Assembly: GCA_027491335.1 (NCBI GenBank)
Contig: JAIXWJ010000063.1
Coordinates: forward strand, 1 to 42,753
Direction: 5' to 3'
Source of the DNA: Actinomycetes bacterium
GTDB taxonomy: Bacteria; Actinomycetota; Acidimicrobiia; Acidimicrobiales; Ilumatobacteraceae
Length of the DNA: 42,753 nucleotides
Shown here: positions 7,752 through 15,346 of the stretch, in pieces
How positions within the stretch are numbered: the stretch's first letter is position 1
How the letters are laid out: the number at the start of each line of letters is the position of its first letter
Made by a program: the position numbers and the translations under genes
The notes under the pieces: model-generated
Seen by the model: only the letters and a program-made list of their open reading frames with translations
Databases searched by the model: none
What the model was told of the DNA's origin: nothing

Positions 7752-7973
7752 ATGGCATCGTCGCGCCGGCGTCCCGGCATCTGGGACGGCCTCTACGGTC
7801 CCGTCGAGGTTCGACGGGTGCAGCCGTACCAGGCGGTGAAGGAATACGTCTGCCCCGGCTGCCACCAGCGCATCCCCACGGGCATGGGACATTACGTGGC
7901 CGTTCCGCGCGACGCCCCGGACCTTCGCCGCCATTGGCACTACGCCTGCTGGGATCGTCGTTCGTCGTCCTGA
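7752..7973 (+). CDS. Small Cys/His zinc-knuckle protein
   Basis: 73 residues starting at ATG 7752, four bases after the previous small gene and so probably co-transcribed. A basic N-terminus leads to EYVCPGCHQRIPTGMGHYVA and then RRHWHYACW. The CxxC plus HxxxC arrangement looks like a zinc ribbon. Similar actinobacterial proteins ending in RHWH-x2-CW are widely annotated as ATP/GTP-binding, without a visible P-loop. No P-loop is present here and I assign no function. It ends one base from the convergent yraN stop. Confidence 0.7.
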   Translation: MASSRRRPGIWDGLYGPVEVRRVQPYQAVKEYVCPGCHQRIPTGMGHYVAVPRDAPDLRRHWHYACWDRRSSS

Positions 7974-7974
7974 T

Positions 7975-8328
7975 TCAAAAGGCCGCCTCGATCACCTCGA
8001 CCACGCACGAACCGTCCACTCCCACCACGCACGCCACGTCGAATCGAAGGGCCACATCACGCACCGCGTGTTCACTCATCCACGCCACGGCCAGTCGGCG
8101 CAAACGTCGTTGCTTGTCGATGGTCACCGCGTGGGCCGGAGAACCGAATCGATCGCTGGCTCGGGTTTTGACCTCGCAGATCACCAGCACTCCGGAACGT
8201 TCCGCGACGATGTCGATCTCACCGCTTCGACAACGCCAGTTTCGTGCCACCACCTCGTACCCCTGACGTCGATACCAATCGACCACCAGGTTCTCGCCGT
8301 GAGATCCGAGATCTCGGTTGTGATTCAG
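7975..8328 (-). CDS. YraN/UPF0102 family nuclease-fold protein
   Basis: 117 residues with the UPF0102 signature: LGSHGENLVVDWYRRQGYEV, then ARNWRCRSGEIDIVAE, then VLVICEVKTR. This is a restriction-endonuclease-like core (E...GEIDI...EVK), related to Holliday-junction-resolvase folds. Its biochemical role is unproven. No ATG, GTG or TTG lies in the right place; the best start is CTG 8326-8328, whose last two bases begin the TGA of DUF2469 (CTGA overlap), giving LNHNRDLGSHGEN. A start further upstream would lie inside the DUF2469 coding region. Confidence 0.85.
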   Translation of the reverse strand: MNHNRDLGSHGENLVVDWYRRQGYEVVARNWRCRSGEIDIVAERSGVLVICEVKTRASDRFGSPAHAVTIDKQRRLRRLAVAWMSEHAVRDVALRFDVACVVGVDGSCVVEVIEAAF

Positions 8329-8636
8329 GCCTGATCGAGGTCCGCCACGTCCTCGCGCGGAAGCTCCTCCACGTTGACGTCCTTGAAACTGAGGATCCGC
8401 ACCTTGGGGACGAATCGGCTCTTTCGGTACATGTCCCAGACCCATGCGTCGGTGAGCTCCACTTCGATGAGCGGTCGAGCACCGTCACCGGTGACGTTCA
8501 CGTCGACCTTGTTCGCCAAATAGAAACGGCGCTCGGTCTCGATCGCGAAGCGGAACATGCCCGCAACGTCTTGATACTCCTGCGCGAGATGAAGCTCGCG
8601 ATCGGCCTCGAAGTCTTCGAGATCGTCGGTGCTCAA
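8325..8636 (-). CDS. DUF2469 family protein
   Basis: 103 residues, a near end-to-end match to the actinobacterial DUF2469 family (M. tuberculosis Rv2901c type). It has LEDFEADRELHLAQEYQDV, ETERRFYLANKV, DAWVWDMYRKSRFV and FKDVNVEELP. Function unknown; the family is mostly restricted to Actinobacteria, which supports the taxonomic call. The start codon is TTG at 8636, the only start giving the conserved LSTDDLE N-terminus. It follows rplS by 46 bases and is overlapped by yraN. Confidence 0.9.
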   Translation of the reverse strand: MSTDDLEDFEADRELHLAQEYQDVAGMFRFAIETERRFYLANKVDVNVTGDGARPLIEVELTDAWVWDMYRKSRFVPKVRILSFKDVNVEELPREDVADLDQA

Positions 8637-8682
8637 TGGAGGGGTCCTCGACCCGATGCCGTCTGACGCCCGCGAAGCGGAA

Positions 8683-9030
8683 TCAGAAGTCGCGCTTCTC
8701 GCGAACCTTGGCGGCCTTGCCGGTGCGATCGCGCAGGTAGTACAGCTTGGCGCGACGCACGTCGCCCTTCCTCACGACCTCGATCTTGGCGACCGACGGG
8801 GTGTGCAACGGGAAGGTGCGCTCGACGCCCACGCCGTAGCTGACCTTGCGAACGGTGTAGGTCTCCTGCACGCCCGAGCCATGACGACCGATGACGTTGC
8901 CCTGGAACACCTGGATGCGCTCCTTGCCGCTTTCGACGACGCGCACGTGAACCTTCAACTCGTCTCCGGGTCCGAACTCGGGGATGTCGGTGCGGATGTT
9001 CTGCAGGTCAACGATGTCGGTGGTCTTCAT
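8683..9030 (-). CDS. rplS: 50S ribosomal protein L19
   Basis: 115 residues at the 30S-50S interface. Family sequence is clear: [53 protein letters not shown] and [19 protein letters not shown]. The ATG at 9030 gives [13 protein letters not shown]. It is downstream of trmD in the usual rpsP-khpA-rimM-trmD-rplS order. A hairpin-forming inverted repeat lies 21 bases upstream of the start. Confidence 0.97.
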   Translation of the reverse strand: MKTTDIVDLQNIRTDIPEFGPGDELKVHVRVVESGKERIQVFQGNVIGRHGSGVQETYTVRKVSYGVGVERTFPLHTPSVAKIEVVRKGDVRRAKLYYLRDRTGKAAKVREKRDF

Positions 9031-9051
9031 GGGGTTCGTCCTCGGTTGAGA

Positions 9052-9078
9052 GACCGGGCGGCCCAAAGGGCGCCGGTC
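9052..9078 (-). promoter_or_regulatory. Inverted repeat in the trmD-rplS gap
   Basis: Plus-strand GACCGGGCGGCCC (9052-9064) and GGGCGCCGGTC (9068-9078) are nearly complementary around AAA. On the mRNA this would be a strong hairpin just before the rplS ribosome-binding region. It could be a processing or translational-control element; there is no following T-run. Confidence 0.4.
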
Positions 9079-9086
9079 ACGGCTTG

Positions 9087-9839
9087 TCAAGGATACGGGC
9101 AGGCAGGGAACTCTTCCAACAGGGCTTTCTCTCGATCCGACAGTCCCCCACGGGCGTCGATGAGGTCCGGACGCGCCGTCAAGGTGCGGTGGAGGGCCTG
9201 AGCCAGTCGCCAGCGCTCGATCTGGGCATGATTTCCGCCCCGAAGCACCTCGGGAACGGTCCAGCCCCGAAAGTCGGCCGGACGGGTGAAATGGGGCTCC
9301 TCCAGCAAGCCGGAGCGCCCGAAGCTCTCGGTCACCGGGCTATCGGCGTTGCCCATGGCCCCCGGCAGCAAGCGCGTGACGGCCTCGATCACCATGCAGG
9401 CGGCCACCTCTCCCCCGTTCAACACCACGTCGCCCACGCTGATCTCACCGTCGCACAGATGCTCGCGAACCCGATGGTCCACGCCCTCGTAACGACCGCA
9501 CAGCAGGCTGAAGCCGCCTCCGTCCACGTGCGTGGCCGCCAACTCCTCGGCCAGACGCTGATCGAAACGGCGCCCACCGGGGCTGAGAAGGAACAAGGGA
9601 TGGGGCGGATTCGCCGCCTCGACCGAGGCGAAGATCGGCTCGGCGCGCATCACCATGCCGGCCCCACCACCGAACGGCGCGTCATCGACGGTGCGATGCA
9701 CGTCGGTGGTGTGTTCACGCACATCGTGACAGCGCAGGTCGAGCAGACCGTTGTCTCGGCACTTGCCCAAAAGACTCTCGGAGCAGAATGAATCGACCAA
9801 CGACGGAAAGATCGTGAACACGTCGACGCGCATCGTCAT
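9087..9839 (-). CDS. trmD: tRNA (guanine-37-N1)-methyltransferase
   Basis: SPOUT-class methyltransferase, 250 residues, making m1G37 in tRNAs. Motifs are [56 protein letters not shown] and the knot sequence [20 protein letters not shown], plus [20 protein letters not shown]. The ATG at 9839 overlaps the rimM stop as ATGA and gives MTMRVDVF. The longer open frame upstream lies inside rimM. Confidence 0.97.
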   Translation of the reverse strand: MTMRVDVFTIFPSLVDSFCSESLLGKCRDNGLLDLRCHDVREHTTDVHRTVDDAPFGGGAGMVMRAEPIFASVEAANPPHPLFLLSPGGRRFDQRLAEELAATHVDGGGFSLLCGRYEGVDHRVREHLCDGEISVGDVVLNGGEVAACMVIEAVTRLLPGAMGNADSPVTESFGRSGLLEEPHFTRPADFRGWTVPEVLRGGNHAQIERWRLAQALHRTLTARPDLIDARGGLSDREKALLEEFPACPYP

Positions 9840-10369
9840 TCTCCGTCGACGAAGACGTCGAACAAACCGGCGGGCGGATCGATGAGGGCCGTGTACCCGC
9901 CCGCGTCGTTCGGTCGAACCGACACCACGAAGATCACCGGCACCAGGGCGCCGCTCTCCAACTCCAGGAGATCGTTGGCCGGATTCGCCACCACGGCCAC
10001 GCAACGTCCGTGATGCTCGCCGTCGACACCGACGACCTCGGCTCCGATGGCTTCGTGCACCCACACCGCATCGGGATCGTCGATGGGTTCGGCCCAGATG
10101 ACTCGGTTCACCAAACGCTCGCAGACGTTGCGGTCATCGACACCCACCAACGACACGACCCAACGATCCGGGCCGGTGGAGAACATCGGAGCGCTGGAGG
10201 CCACCTCGAACCAGGATCCGGCCCACAAACGCGCGCCTCGAGCGACACGCTCGTCGCGGTCGGTGGTGAGCTTCACGTAGATCTGACCCCGCACACCATG
10301 CGGACGTCCGAAACGACCGACCTCCAACAACCCTTCGGGTCGCGAGGAAACGTCGGATTCGGTGGTCAC
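9836..10369 (-). CDS. rimM: Ribosome maturation factor RimM
   Basis: 16S rRNA processing factor that binds S19 and assists 30S head assembly, 177 residues. It has an N-terminal RimM domain (LEVGRFGRPHGVRGQIYVKL) and a C-terminal PRC-barrel region (DAVWVHEAIGAEVVGVDGE to the FVDGE end). The start is GTG at 10369. It is coupled to trmD by a four-base overlap. Confidence 0.95.
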   Translation of the reverse strand: MTTESDVSSRPEGLLEVGRFGRPHGVRGQIYVKLTTDRDERVARGARLWAGSWFEVASSAPMFSTGPDRWVVSLVGVDDRNVCERLVNRVIWAEPIDDPDAVWVHEAIGAEVVGVDGEHHGRCVAVVANPANDLLELESGALVPVIFVVSVRPNDAGGYTALIDPPAGLFDVFVDGE

Positions 10370-10390
10370 GGAAGGTCCCGTGAACGCGGA

Positions 10391-10654
10391 TCAGTCGACG
10401 AAGTCGACGTCGACTTCGTGGCCGTCCTTGGCGGCGGCGGCTCGCACGAGGGTGCGGATGCTCTGCGCGGTGCGACCACGACGGCCGATGACGCGACCGA
10501 GATCGCCGGGACCGACCTTCACTTCGAGACGAAGACGATGACGTCCTTCGGTTTCTTCCACGTTGACGGCGTCAGGATCGTCGACGATGGAACGCACCAC
10601 GTGCGTGAGCACGGCCACGGCCGTGGGAGTGGAGATCTGATTGGCGTCGGTCAT
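10391..10654 (-). CDS. khpA: KH-domain RNA-binding protein KhpA
   Basis: 87-residue single KH-domain protein located, as in most Actinobacteria and Firmicutes, between rpsP and rimM. The GxxG loop is in DLGRVIGRRGRTAQSIRTLV. KhpA binds RNA, often with KhpB. The ATG at 10654 gives MTDANQISTPTAVAVL. It follows rpsP by 10 bases. Confidence 0.93.
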   Translation of the reverse strand: MTDANQISTPTAVAVLTHVVRSIVDDPDAVNVEETEGRHRLRLEVKVGPGDLGRVIGRRGRTAQSIRTLVRAAAAKDGHEVDVDFVD

Positions 10655-10664
10655 CGCGACGAGA

Positions 10665-10934
10665 TCACTTGCCGCGAGCGGTGGTGAACTGCGCCCACGC
10701 ACCCGAGATCTCGAGGAGCTTCTTCACGCGCTCGGTGGGCTGAGCACCCTTCATGAGCCACTGCACGGCCTTGTCGTTGTCGATGTTCAACACCGACGGC
10801 TCCTGGCGCGGGTTGTACTGACCGATGATTTCGAGGAACGCTCCGTCACGGGCCGAACGACTGTCGCTGGCGATGACGCGGTAATGAGGCTGCTTGGTCT
10901 TTCCGACGCGGGTGAGACGCAACTTGACTGACAT
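10665..10934 (-). CDS. rpsP: 30S ribosomal protein S16
   Basis: 89 residues starting MSVKLRLTRVGKTKQPHYRV, followed by ASDSRSARDGAFLEIIGQYN, the classic S16 N-terminal half. CAGGAG lies 10 bases before the ATG. It heads the rpsP-khpA-rimM-trmD-rplS cluster, 86 bases downstream of ffh. Confidence 0.97.
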   Translation of the reverse strand: MSVKLRLTRVGKTKQPHYRVIASDSRSARDGAFLEIIGQYNPRQEPSVLNIDNDKAVQWLMKGAQPTERVKKLLEISGAWAQFTTARGK

Positions 10935-11020
10935 GCGGTGATGACTCCTGACTGGGGCGCCCGGGACCAGCCACAGGCAGACGAGGAAGGCTAACCGCCG
11001 ACCCCGCCTTCCCCAACGCC

Positions 11021-12454
11021 CTAACGGGAAGGAGGAAAGCCCGGAAAGCCGCCGCCGGAACCCCCGGCCGACCCTCCGCCCGGGCCGCCCAGACCCGGCA
11101 GACCGCCGCCTCCGAGGGCCCCCAGACCGGCCAAGCCGGCCATCTTGCCCTTTTTTCCCTTCTTGCCGGGGGCCATGGCACCCATGCGCTTCATCATTTT
11201 TTGCATCTCGGAGAACTGCTTCACCAGACGGTTGACCTCGGCGATGGAGCGGCCACTGCCCGCCGCGATGCGCTGGCGCCGACTGCCGTTGATGATCTCG
11301 GGCTTTCGTCGCTCTTCGCGGGTCATGGAGCGGATGATGGCCTCCACGGGCTTCAGGTCGTCGTCGCCGATCTTGGCGTCCTTCAACTCTTTGGGCATGC
11401 CGGGCATCATCCCGAGCAGTCCACCGAGCGGGCCCATCTTCTTGAGCGACTGCATCTGCTCGAGGAAGTCGTCGAGGGTGAACTCGCCCTCCAACAACTT
11501 GGCGGCGGCTTCCTCGGCTTGATCTTTCTCGAAGGCCTTCTCGGCCTGTTCGATGAGCGTGAGAACGTCACCCATCCCGAGGATGCGACTGGCCATGCGG
11601 TCGGGATGGAACTGATCGAACGCGTCGAGTTTCTCGCCGGTGCTGGCGAAAGCGATCGGACGTCCGATGACCTCCTTGACGCTGAGCGCCGCGCCACCGC
11701 GGGCGTCTCCGTCGAGTTTGGACAGGATCACGCCATCGATCTGCAGCGTGGCGTGGAACGCCTCGGCCACCGTCACCGCGTCCTGACCGGTCATGGCGTC
11801 GATCACCAGGAACGTGTAGTTCGGCGTGATCTGATCCGAGATCTGGCGGATCTGGGCCATCATCTCGTCGTCGATGGCCAATCGTCCGGCGGTGTCGACA
11901 ATGAGGACGTCCTTGCCCAGTCGACGCGCTTCGGCCAGTCCACGCGTGGCCGTGCTCACCGGATCGCCGGGTTCGCTGAACACCGGAACGTCGATCTGTC
12001 GGCCCAGTGTTCGCAACTGCTCGACCGCGGCCGGTCGTTGCAAGTCGGCACCCACGAGGAGGGGGTGACGTCCCTGGGACTTGAACCAACGCGCCAACTT
12101 GGCCGAGTTGGTGGTCTTGCCCGAACCCTGCAGACCGGCCATGAGCACCACGGTGGGCGGACGGCTGGCGTAGGTGATCTTGAGCGTCTCGCCACCGAGG
12201 ATGTTGGTGAGTTCCTGGTTGACGAGCTTGATGACTTGCTGGCTGGGATCGAGCGCTTTCGACGACTCGATACCGACCGCACCCTCTCGAATGCGGGCCA
12301 CGACGTTGCGCACCACCGACACGTTGACGTCGGCTTCCAAGAGCGCCGTGCGAATCTCCTTGAGCACCTCGTCGACGTCGGCCTCGGTGAGGCGACCCTT
12401 GCCGCGGATGCGCTTGAAGATGCCGTCGAAACGGTTGGAGAGATTGTCGAACAT
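11021..12454 (-). CDS. ffh: Signal recognition particle protein Ffh
   Basis: SRP54 GTPase, 477 residues, pairing with 4.5S RNA and FtsY to target membrane proteins. It has an N domain (1-90), a G domain with GLQGSGKTTNSAKLA, DTAGRLAIDDEMM and LSKLDGDARGGAAL, and a methionine-rich M domain (about 330-435; MQSLKKMGPLGGLLGMMPGM and SGRSIAEVNRLVKQF). The C-terminus is an unusually Gly-rich tail of about 40 residues (GALGGGGLPGLGGPGGG). A TAACCT -10 lies 9 bases before the ATG. Confidence 0.97.
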   Translation of the reverse strand: MFDNLSNRFDGIFKRIRGKGRLTEADVDEVLKEIRTALLEADVNVSVVRNVVARIREGAVGIESSKALDPSQQVIKLVNQELTNILGGETLKITYASRPPTVVLMAGLQGSGKTTNSAKLARWFKSQGRHPLLVGADLQRPAAVEQLRTLGRQIDVPVFSEPGDPVSTATRGLAEARRLGKDVLIVDTAGRLAIDDEMMAQIRQISDQITPNYTFLVIDAMTGQDAVTVAEAFHATLQIDGVILSKLDGDARGGAALSVKEVIGRPIAFASTGEKLDAFDQFHPDRMASRILGMGDVLTLIEQAEKAFEKDQAEEAAAKLLEGEFTLDDFLEQMQSLKKMGPLGGLLGMMPGMPKELKDAKIGDDDLKPVEAIIRSMTREERRKPEIINGSRRQRIAAGSGRSIAEVNRLVKQFSEMQKMMKRMGAMAPGKKGKKGKMAGLAGLGALGGGGLPGLGGPGGGSAGGSGGGFPGFPPSR

Positions 12455-12463
12455 GACGGGATC

Positions 12464-12469
12464 AGGTTA
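12464..12469 (-). promoter_or_regulatory. -10 element of ffh
   Basis: TAACCT on the minus strand, 9 bases before the ffh ATG, predicts a 5' leader of only a few bases. It lies just downstream (minus sense) of the long inverted repeat at 12497-12547. Confidence 0.4.
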
Positions 12470-12496
12470 CCGCCCGCTCATTGGCCCCTCGCGGGC

Positions 12497-12547
12497 GTTC
12501 TGGGTGCGTGAAGTGACCGATTTCGGTCACTTCACGCACCCCAGAAC
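12497..12547. terminator. Long inverted repeat between the lipoprotein gene and ffh
   Basis: The left arm 12497-12520 and right arm 12523-12547 are complementary over 24 base pairs, with one bulged C in the right arm and a two-base centre (TT). Arm cores are GTGCGTGAAGTGACCGA and TCGGTCACTTCACGCAC. It lies 17 bases after the lipoprotein stop on the minus strand, so termination is the simplest role. There is no T-run, so it would be a tail-less hairpin; a protein-binding site is the alternative. Confidence 0.6.
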
Positions 12548-12564
12548 GGGTGACGGTGCGGTGA

Positions 12565-14028
12565 TCAGCCGACGGTGGAGATGGTGACCGTGTCGTCGAC
12601 GATGGTCAGGTTCACACGATCCATGCGGTAATCCATGGTGACCGCTTCGTCGACACCGTCGCGCGACACCACGCGCACTTCCCAGCCGTTGGCCTTGGCG
12701 CGCTCGAGAGCATCGGTCTCGCTCAAACCCACCAGGGACTCGGCCTCGGCGGCACCGATCTCGGAGGCGATCGGATCGCTCGGTACGGGCTCATCCACCG
12801 CGGGCTCGATCGTCACGTCGATCGGATCGGCCTGCTGCACGTACTCGTCCGGCAACGCCGACACGGTGTAGCGCGGCGTGTATCCGTATTCGTCCTCGGC
12901 CGCGATGAACGCGTAACCGGGCACCAAGTAGATCGAACCGTCCTGGCCGTAGAGCGTCACGAGCTCTTCCTCGACGGCGATGATGCTCACCTCTTGCACC
13001 TCGACCGGTGCGTCGGTGGCGGGAATCCCCTCCACCACGACGTCGTTGGTGGGCGTTCCCTCAACGGGGACTTCGGTCACCGGAACGACCTCGGAGACGG
13101 CCATGTCGGTCACGGCCATGTCGGATGTGGCGATCTCGGTCACGGCCACGTCATCGATGGCCAGGCCGACGCCACCCCGCATCATCGGATTGGCGAACTC
13201 GGTGTTCAAGCGCTCGAGGGCGGCGGCGGTGCCGATGCGCGGATAGGTCGCGCCCTCGACGACCTCACCGAGGAATCCGCTGGCCCACGTGACCGCACCC
13301 TCCCCACCGAAGCCGATGGTCACCGTCAAGGGACTACGAACTCCGTCGACCTTCAGGTAGCCGTACACCGAGGAACTCCACTCGTCCGCGTAGGACTCGA
13401 GCACCATGTCGTCGGCGTTCATGTTCATCTCCGACACCATGGTCGCGAACAGTGCCCGCGCCTCGTCTTCGGACGGCACGTTGGCCGGAGGCTCGGGGTT
13501 CACGCACTCGACGGGCTCGGAGGAGACGGTTCCGTCGGGGGACGCCGAGATCGCGCAGCCGCGATTCATCATGGTCTCGTCGTACTTCGGCGAGAAGTAC
13601 CAATAGCCCATGGCGTCATCGGACACCCAGAACGAGTCAGTGCTGCCGTCCTCGCTACCGATGCGGTAGCCGCCACCGATGTTGGCGTCCACTTCCACCA
13701 CGTCGCCCGACACGTCGAACACCGCGGCGATGGACTCGATGTCATCGACCGAGTATGAACCCGCCGAGAGCGAGTACGACTTGGCGTCGGAGTCCAACGC
13801 GGGAAGATCGGCACCGGCCACGAACTTCATTCGCCACGGGGCCATCATCTTGCTTTCGGTCGAACCCATCGCCATGTCGGACGCGGCCGACGGCGAATTG
13901 GTGCCCGTGCCGGTGACCACCAGAACGGGAGGACCCGACGCGTCCGGGTCGTCACCGCACGCGGTGGCGATCAGCCCGAAGGCGGCCAGGAGGGGAAGGG
14001 TGATGGCGGGAACATGACGTCGCTTCAT
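12565..14028 (-). CDS. Lipoprotein with low-complexity linker and C-terminal I78-inhibitor-like domain
   Basis: 487 residues. A lipoprotein signal (MKRRHVPAITLPLLAAFGLI, lipobox ATAC) predicts a membrane-anchored extracytoplasmic protein. The N-terminal part (about 60-300) matches no family I recognise. A linker around 305-370 repeats short units such as SDMAVTDMAVSEV and VEGTPTNDVVVEG. The last 45 residues (GWEVRVVSRDG, then DYRMDRVNLTIVDDTVTIS) resemble the I78 family of small serine-protease inhibitors. The ATG at 14028 places the lipobox correctly; the frame extends to 14118 without a signal peptide. The gene occupies the ftsY-ffh gap, where mycobacteria carry amt-glnB-glnD. The I78 call is by pattern only. 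Confidence 0.72.
   Translation of the reverse strand: MKRRHVPAITLPLLAAFGLIATACGDDPDASGPPVLVVTGTGTNSPSAASDMAMGSTESKMMAPWRMKFVAGADLPALDSDAKSYSLSAGSYSVDDIESIAAVFDVSGDVVEVDANIGGGYRIGSEDGSTDSFWVSDDAMGYWYFSPKYDETMMNRGCAISASPDGTVSSEPVECVNPEPPANVPSEDEARALFATMVSEMNMNADDMVLESYADEWSSSVYGYLKVDGVRSPLTVTIGFGGEGAVTWASGFLGEVVEGATYPRIGTAAALERLNTEFANPMMRGGVGLAIDDVAVTEIATSDMAVTDMAVSEVVPVTEVPVEGTPTNDVVVEGIPATDAPVEVQEVSIIAVEEELVTLYGQDGSIYLVPGYAFIAAEDEYGYTPRYTVSALPDEYVQQADPIDVTIEPAVDEPVPSDPIASEIGAAEAESLVGLSETDALERAKANGWEVRVVSRDGVDEAVTMDYRMDRVNLTIVDDTVTISTVG
13030..13160. repeat. Degenerate short repeats in the lipoprotein linker
   Basis: Copies of TCGGTCACGGCCATGTC and variants recur within this stretch and encode the SDMAVTDMAVSEV-type linker. 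They are probably products of slippage or local duplication. Confidence 0.55.
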
Positions 14029-14059
14029 ACACATCAGACGATGCCACGTCGTGATTCGG

Positions 14060-14077
14060 TTCCCGCGTCTTCGGGAA
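14060..14077. other. Small perfect inverted repeat between ftsY and the lipoprotein gene
   Basis: TTCCCG and CGGGAA flank CGTCTT. On the minus strand a T-run precedes rather than follows the hairpin, so it is not a normal terminator for ftsY; it may lie in the leader of the lipoprotein mRNA. The rest of the 111-base gap shows no clear element. Confidence 0.3.
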
Positions 14078-14139
14078 AAAATTCTCGTCGACTGGCCCAC
14101 AATCGGGACCAACGTCACCCGCGATCGGGCTCCGGACCT

Positions 14140-15339
14140 TCAGTTCCCGAACAGAGCCGCCACGAATTCGCCGGGCTCGAACTCGGTCAGGTCCGCGATG
14201 GTCTCCCCCAGGCCGACCAATTTGACCGGAATTCCGAGTTCGGTCTCGATCGCGAAGACGATGCCTCCCTTGGCCGAACCGTCGAGCTTGCTCAACACCA
14301 CTCCGGTGACCCCGGCGGCCTCGGCGAATTCGCGGGCCTGGGCAAGACCGTTCTGGCCGGTGGTGGCATCGATCACCAACAGCACTTCGGTGACCACCCC
14401 GGGTTCGCGCCCGGCGACTCGACGCACCTTGCGGAGTTCGTCCATGAGGTTCGATTTGTTTTGCAGTCGTCCGGCGGTGTCGCCGAGCACCAAATCCGAG
14501 CCTTTGGCCGCCGCGCGTTGCACACCGTCGAAGATGACCGCGCTCGGGTCGCCACCCTCGTTGCCCCGCACCAATTCGGCCCCCGAGCGCTCGGCCCAGG
14601 TTCCCAGTTGCTCGGCCGCCGCGGCGCGGAACGTGTCTCCCGCGGCCAACACCACGGATCGTCCGAGTGCCGCTTGCTGCGCGGCCACCTTGCCGATGGT
14701 GGTGGTTTTTCCCACTCCGTTCACGCCGACGAACAGCCACACGTTCACGTGACCTTCGGGCACGGCCTCCATGTGGAGCGCGCGATCGGCGCCCGCGAGT
14801 CGAGCCGACATGTCGGATTGCAGCGCCGCCAACAGCCCATCGGCGGTGTCGATCTCCTTGGCCTTCACACGAGCACGCAGTCCGTCGAGCAAGGCATCGG
14901 TGACTCCCACACCCACATCGGCCTTCAACAAGGCTTCCTCGAGATCGTCCCACGTGTCGGAGGTGATGCCACCGCGAGCCCGCACTCCCCCGAACACCCC
15001 GGCCATGGCCGTGGCGGTGCGTGCCATGCGTTCGCGAATGGACGGTCGTGCGACGGGCTCCGGCTCGGGCTCGATCTCGGGCTCAAGTTCGGGCTCGGGC
15101 TCGGACTTAGACCCAGGCTCGGACTCTGGTTCCGGCTCGATCGTGACGGTCGCCGCGCTGGTTTCCTCGCGCGTGGGCGGCACCGAAGGAGGTGGCGTGG
15201 TCCGCGGTTCGGCGCTGGGACGCGGCGCGGTGCGCGACGTCGGCTCATTCGACCCCGAACGACGATTGAGAACCACCACGCCCAGCCCGAAGACCAGGGT
15301 GACTCCCAACAGGATCAGCAGGATGTTCTGCGCGTTCAT
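14140..15339 (-). CDS. ftsY: Signal recognition particle receptor FtsY
   Basis: 399-residue SRP receptor GTPase. An N-terminal transmembrane helix (ILLILLGVTLVFGLGVVVL) is followed by an acidic linker of alternating Glu/Pro/Ser (about 50-105) and the NG domain with VGVNGVGKTTTIGKVA, DTAGRLQNKSNLMDEL and LSKLDGSAKGGIVF. The helix would give a fixed membrane anchor, as in several actinobacterial FtsY proteins. It begins 8 bases after the smc stop and is co-transcribed with it. Confidence 0.97.
   Translation of the reverse strand: MNAQNILLILLGVTLVFGLGVVVLNRRSGSNEPTSRTAPRPSAEPRTTPPPSVPPTREETSAATVTIEPEPESEPGSKSEPEPELEPEIEPEPEPVARPSIRERMARTATAMAGVFGGVRARGGITSDTWDDLEEALLKADVGVGVTDALLDGLRARVKAKEIDTADGLLAALQSDMSARLAGADRALHMEAVPEGHVNVWLFVGVNGVGKTTTIGKVAAQQAALGRSVVLAAGDTFRAAAAEQLGTWAERSGAELVRGNEGGDPSAVIFDGVQRAAAKGSDLVLGDTAGRLQNKSNLMDELRKVRRVAGREPGVVTEVLLVIDATTGQNGLAQAREFAEAAGVTGVVLSKLDGSAKGGIVFAIETELGIPVKLVGLGETIADLTEFEPGEFVAALFGN
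15057..15144. repeat. Imperfect repeats encoding the acidic FtsY linker
   Basis: Repeated GGCTCGG/GGCTCGA hexamer-like units on the plus strand encode the E-P-E-P/E-S-E-P run of FtsY. Likely length-variable between strains. Confidence 0.6.
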
Positions 15340-15346
15340 GACGTCC

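Noticed and set aside
11201-12511. 436-codon plus-strand frame opposite ffh
   Set aside because: Antisense shadow of the SRP54 gene with no promoter, ribosome-binding site or recognisable domain.
14060-14077. Inverted repeat after ftsY as an intrinsic terminator
   Set aside because: The T-run is on the wrong side of the stem for minus-strand transcription, so it was listed only as an uncharacterised repeat.
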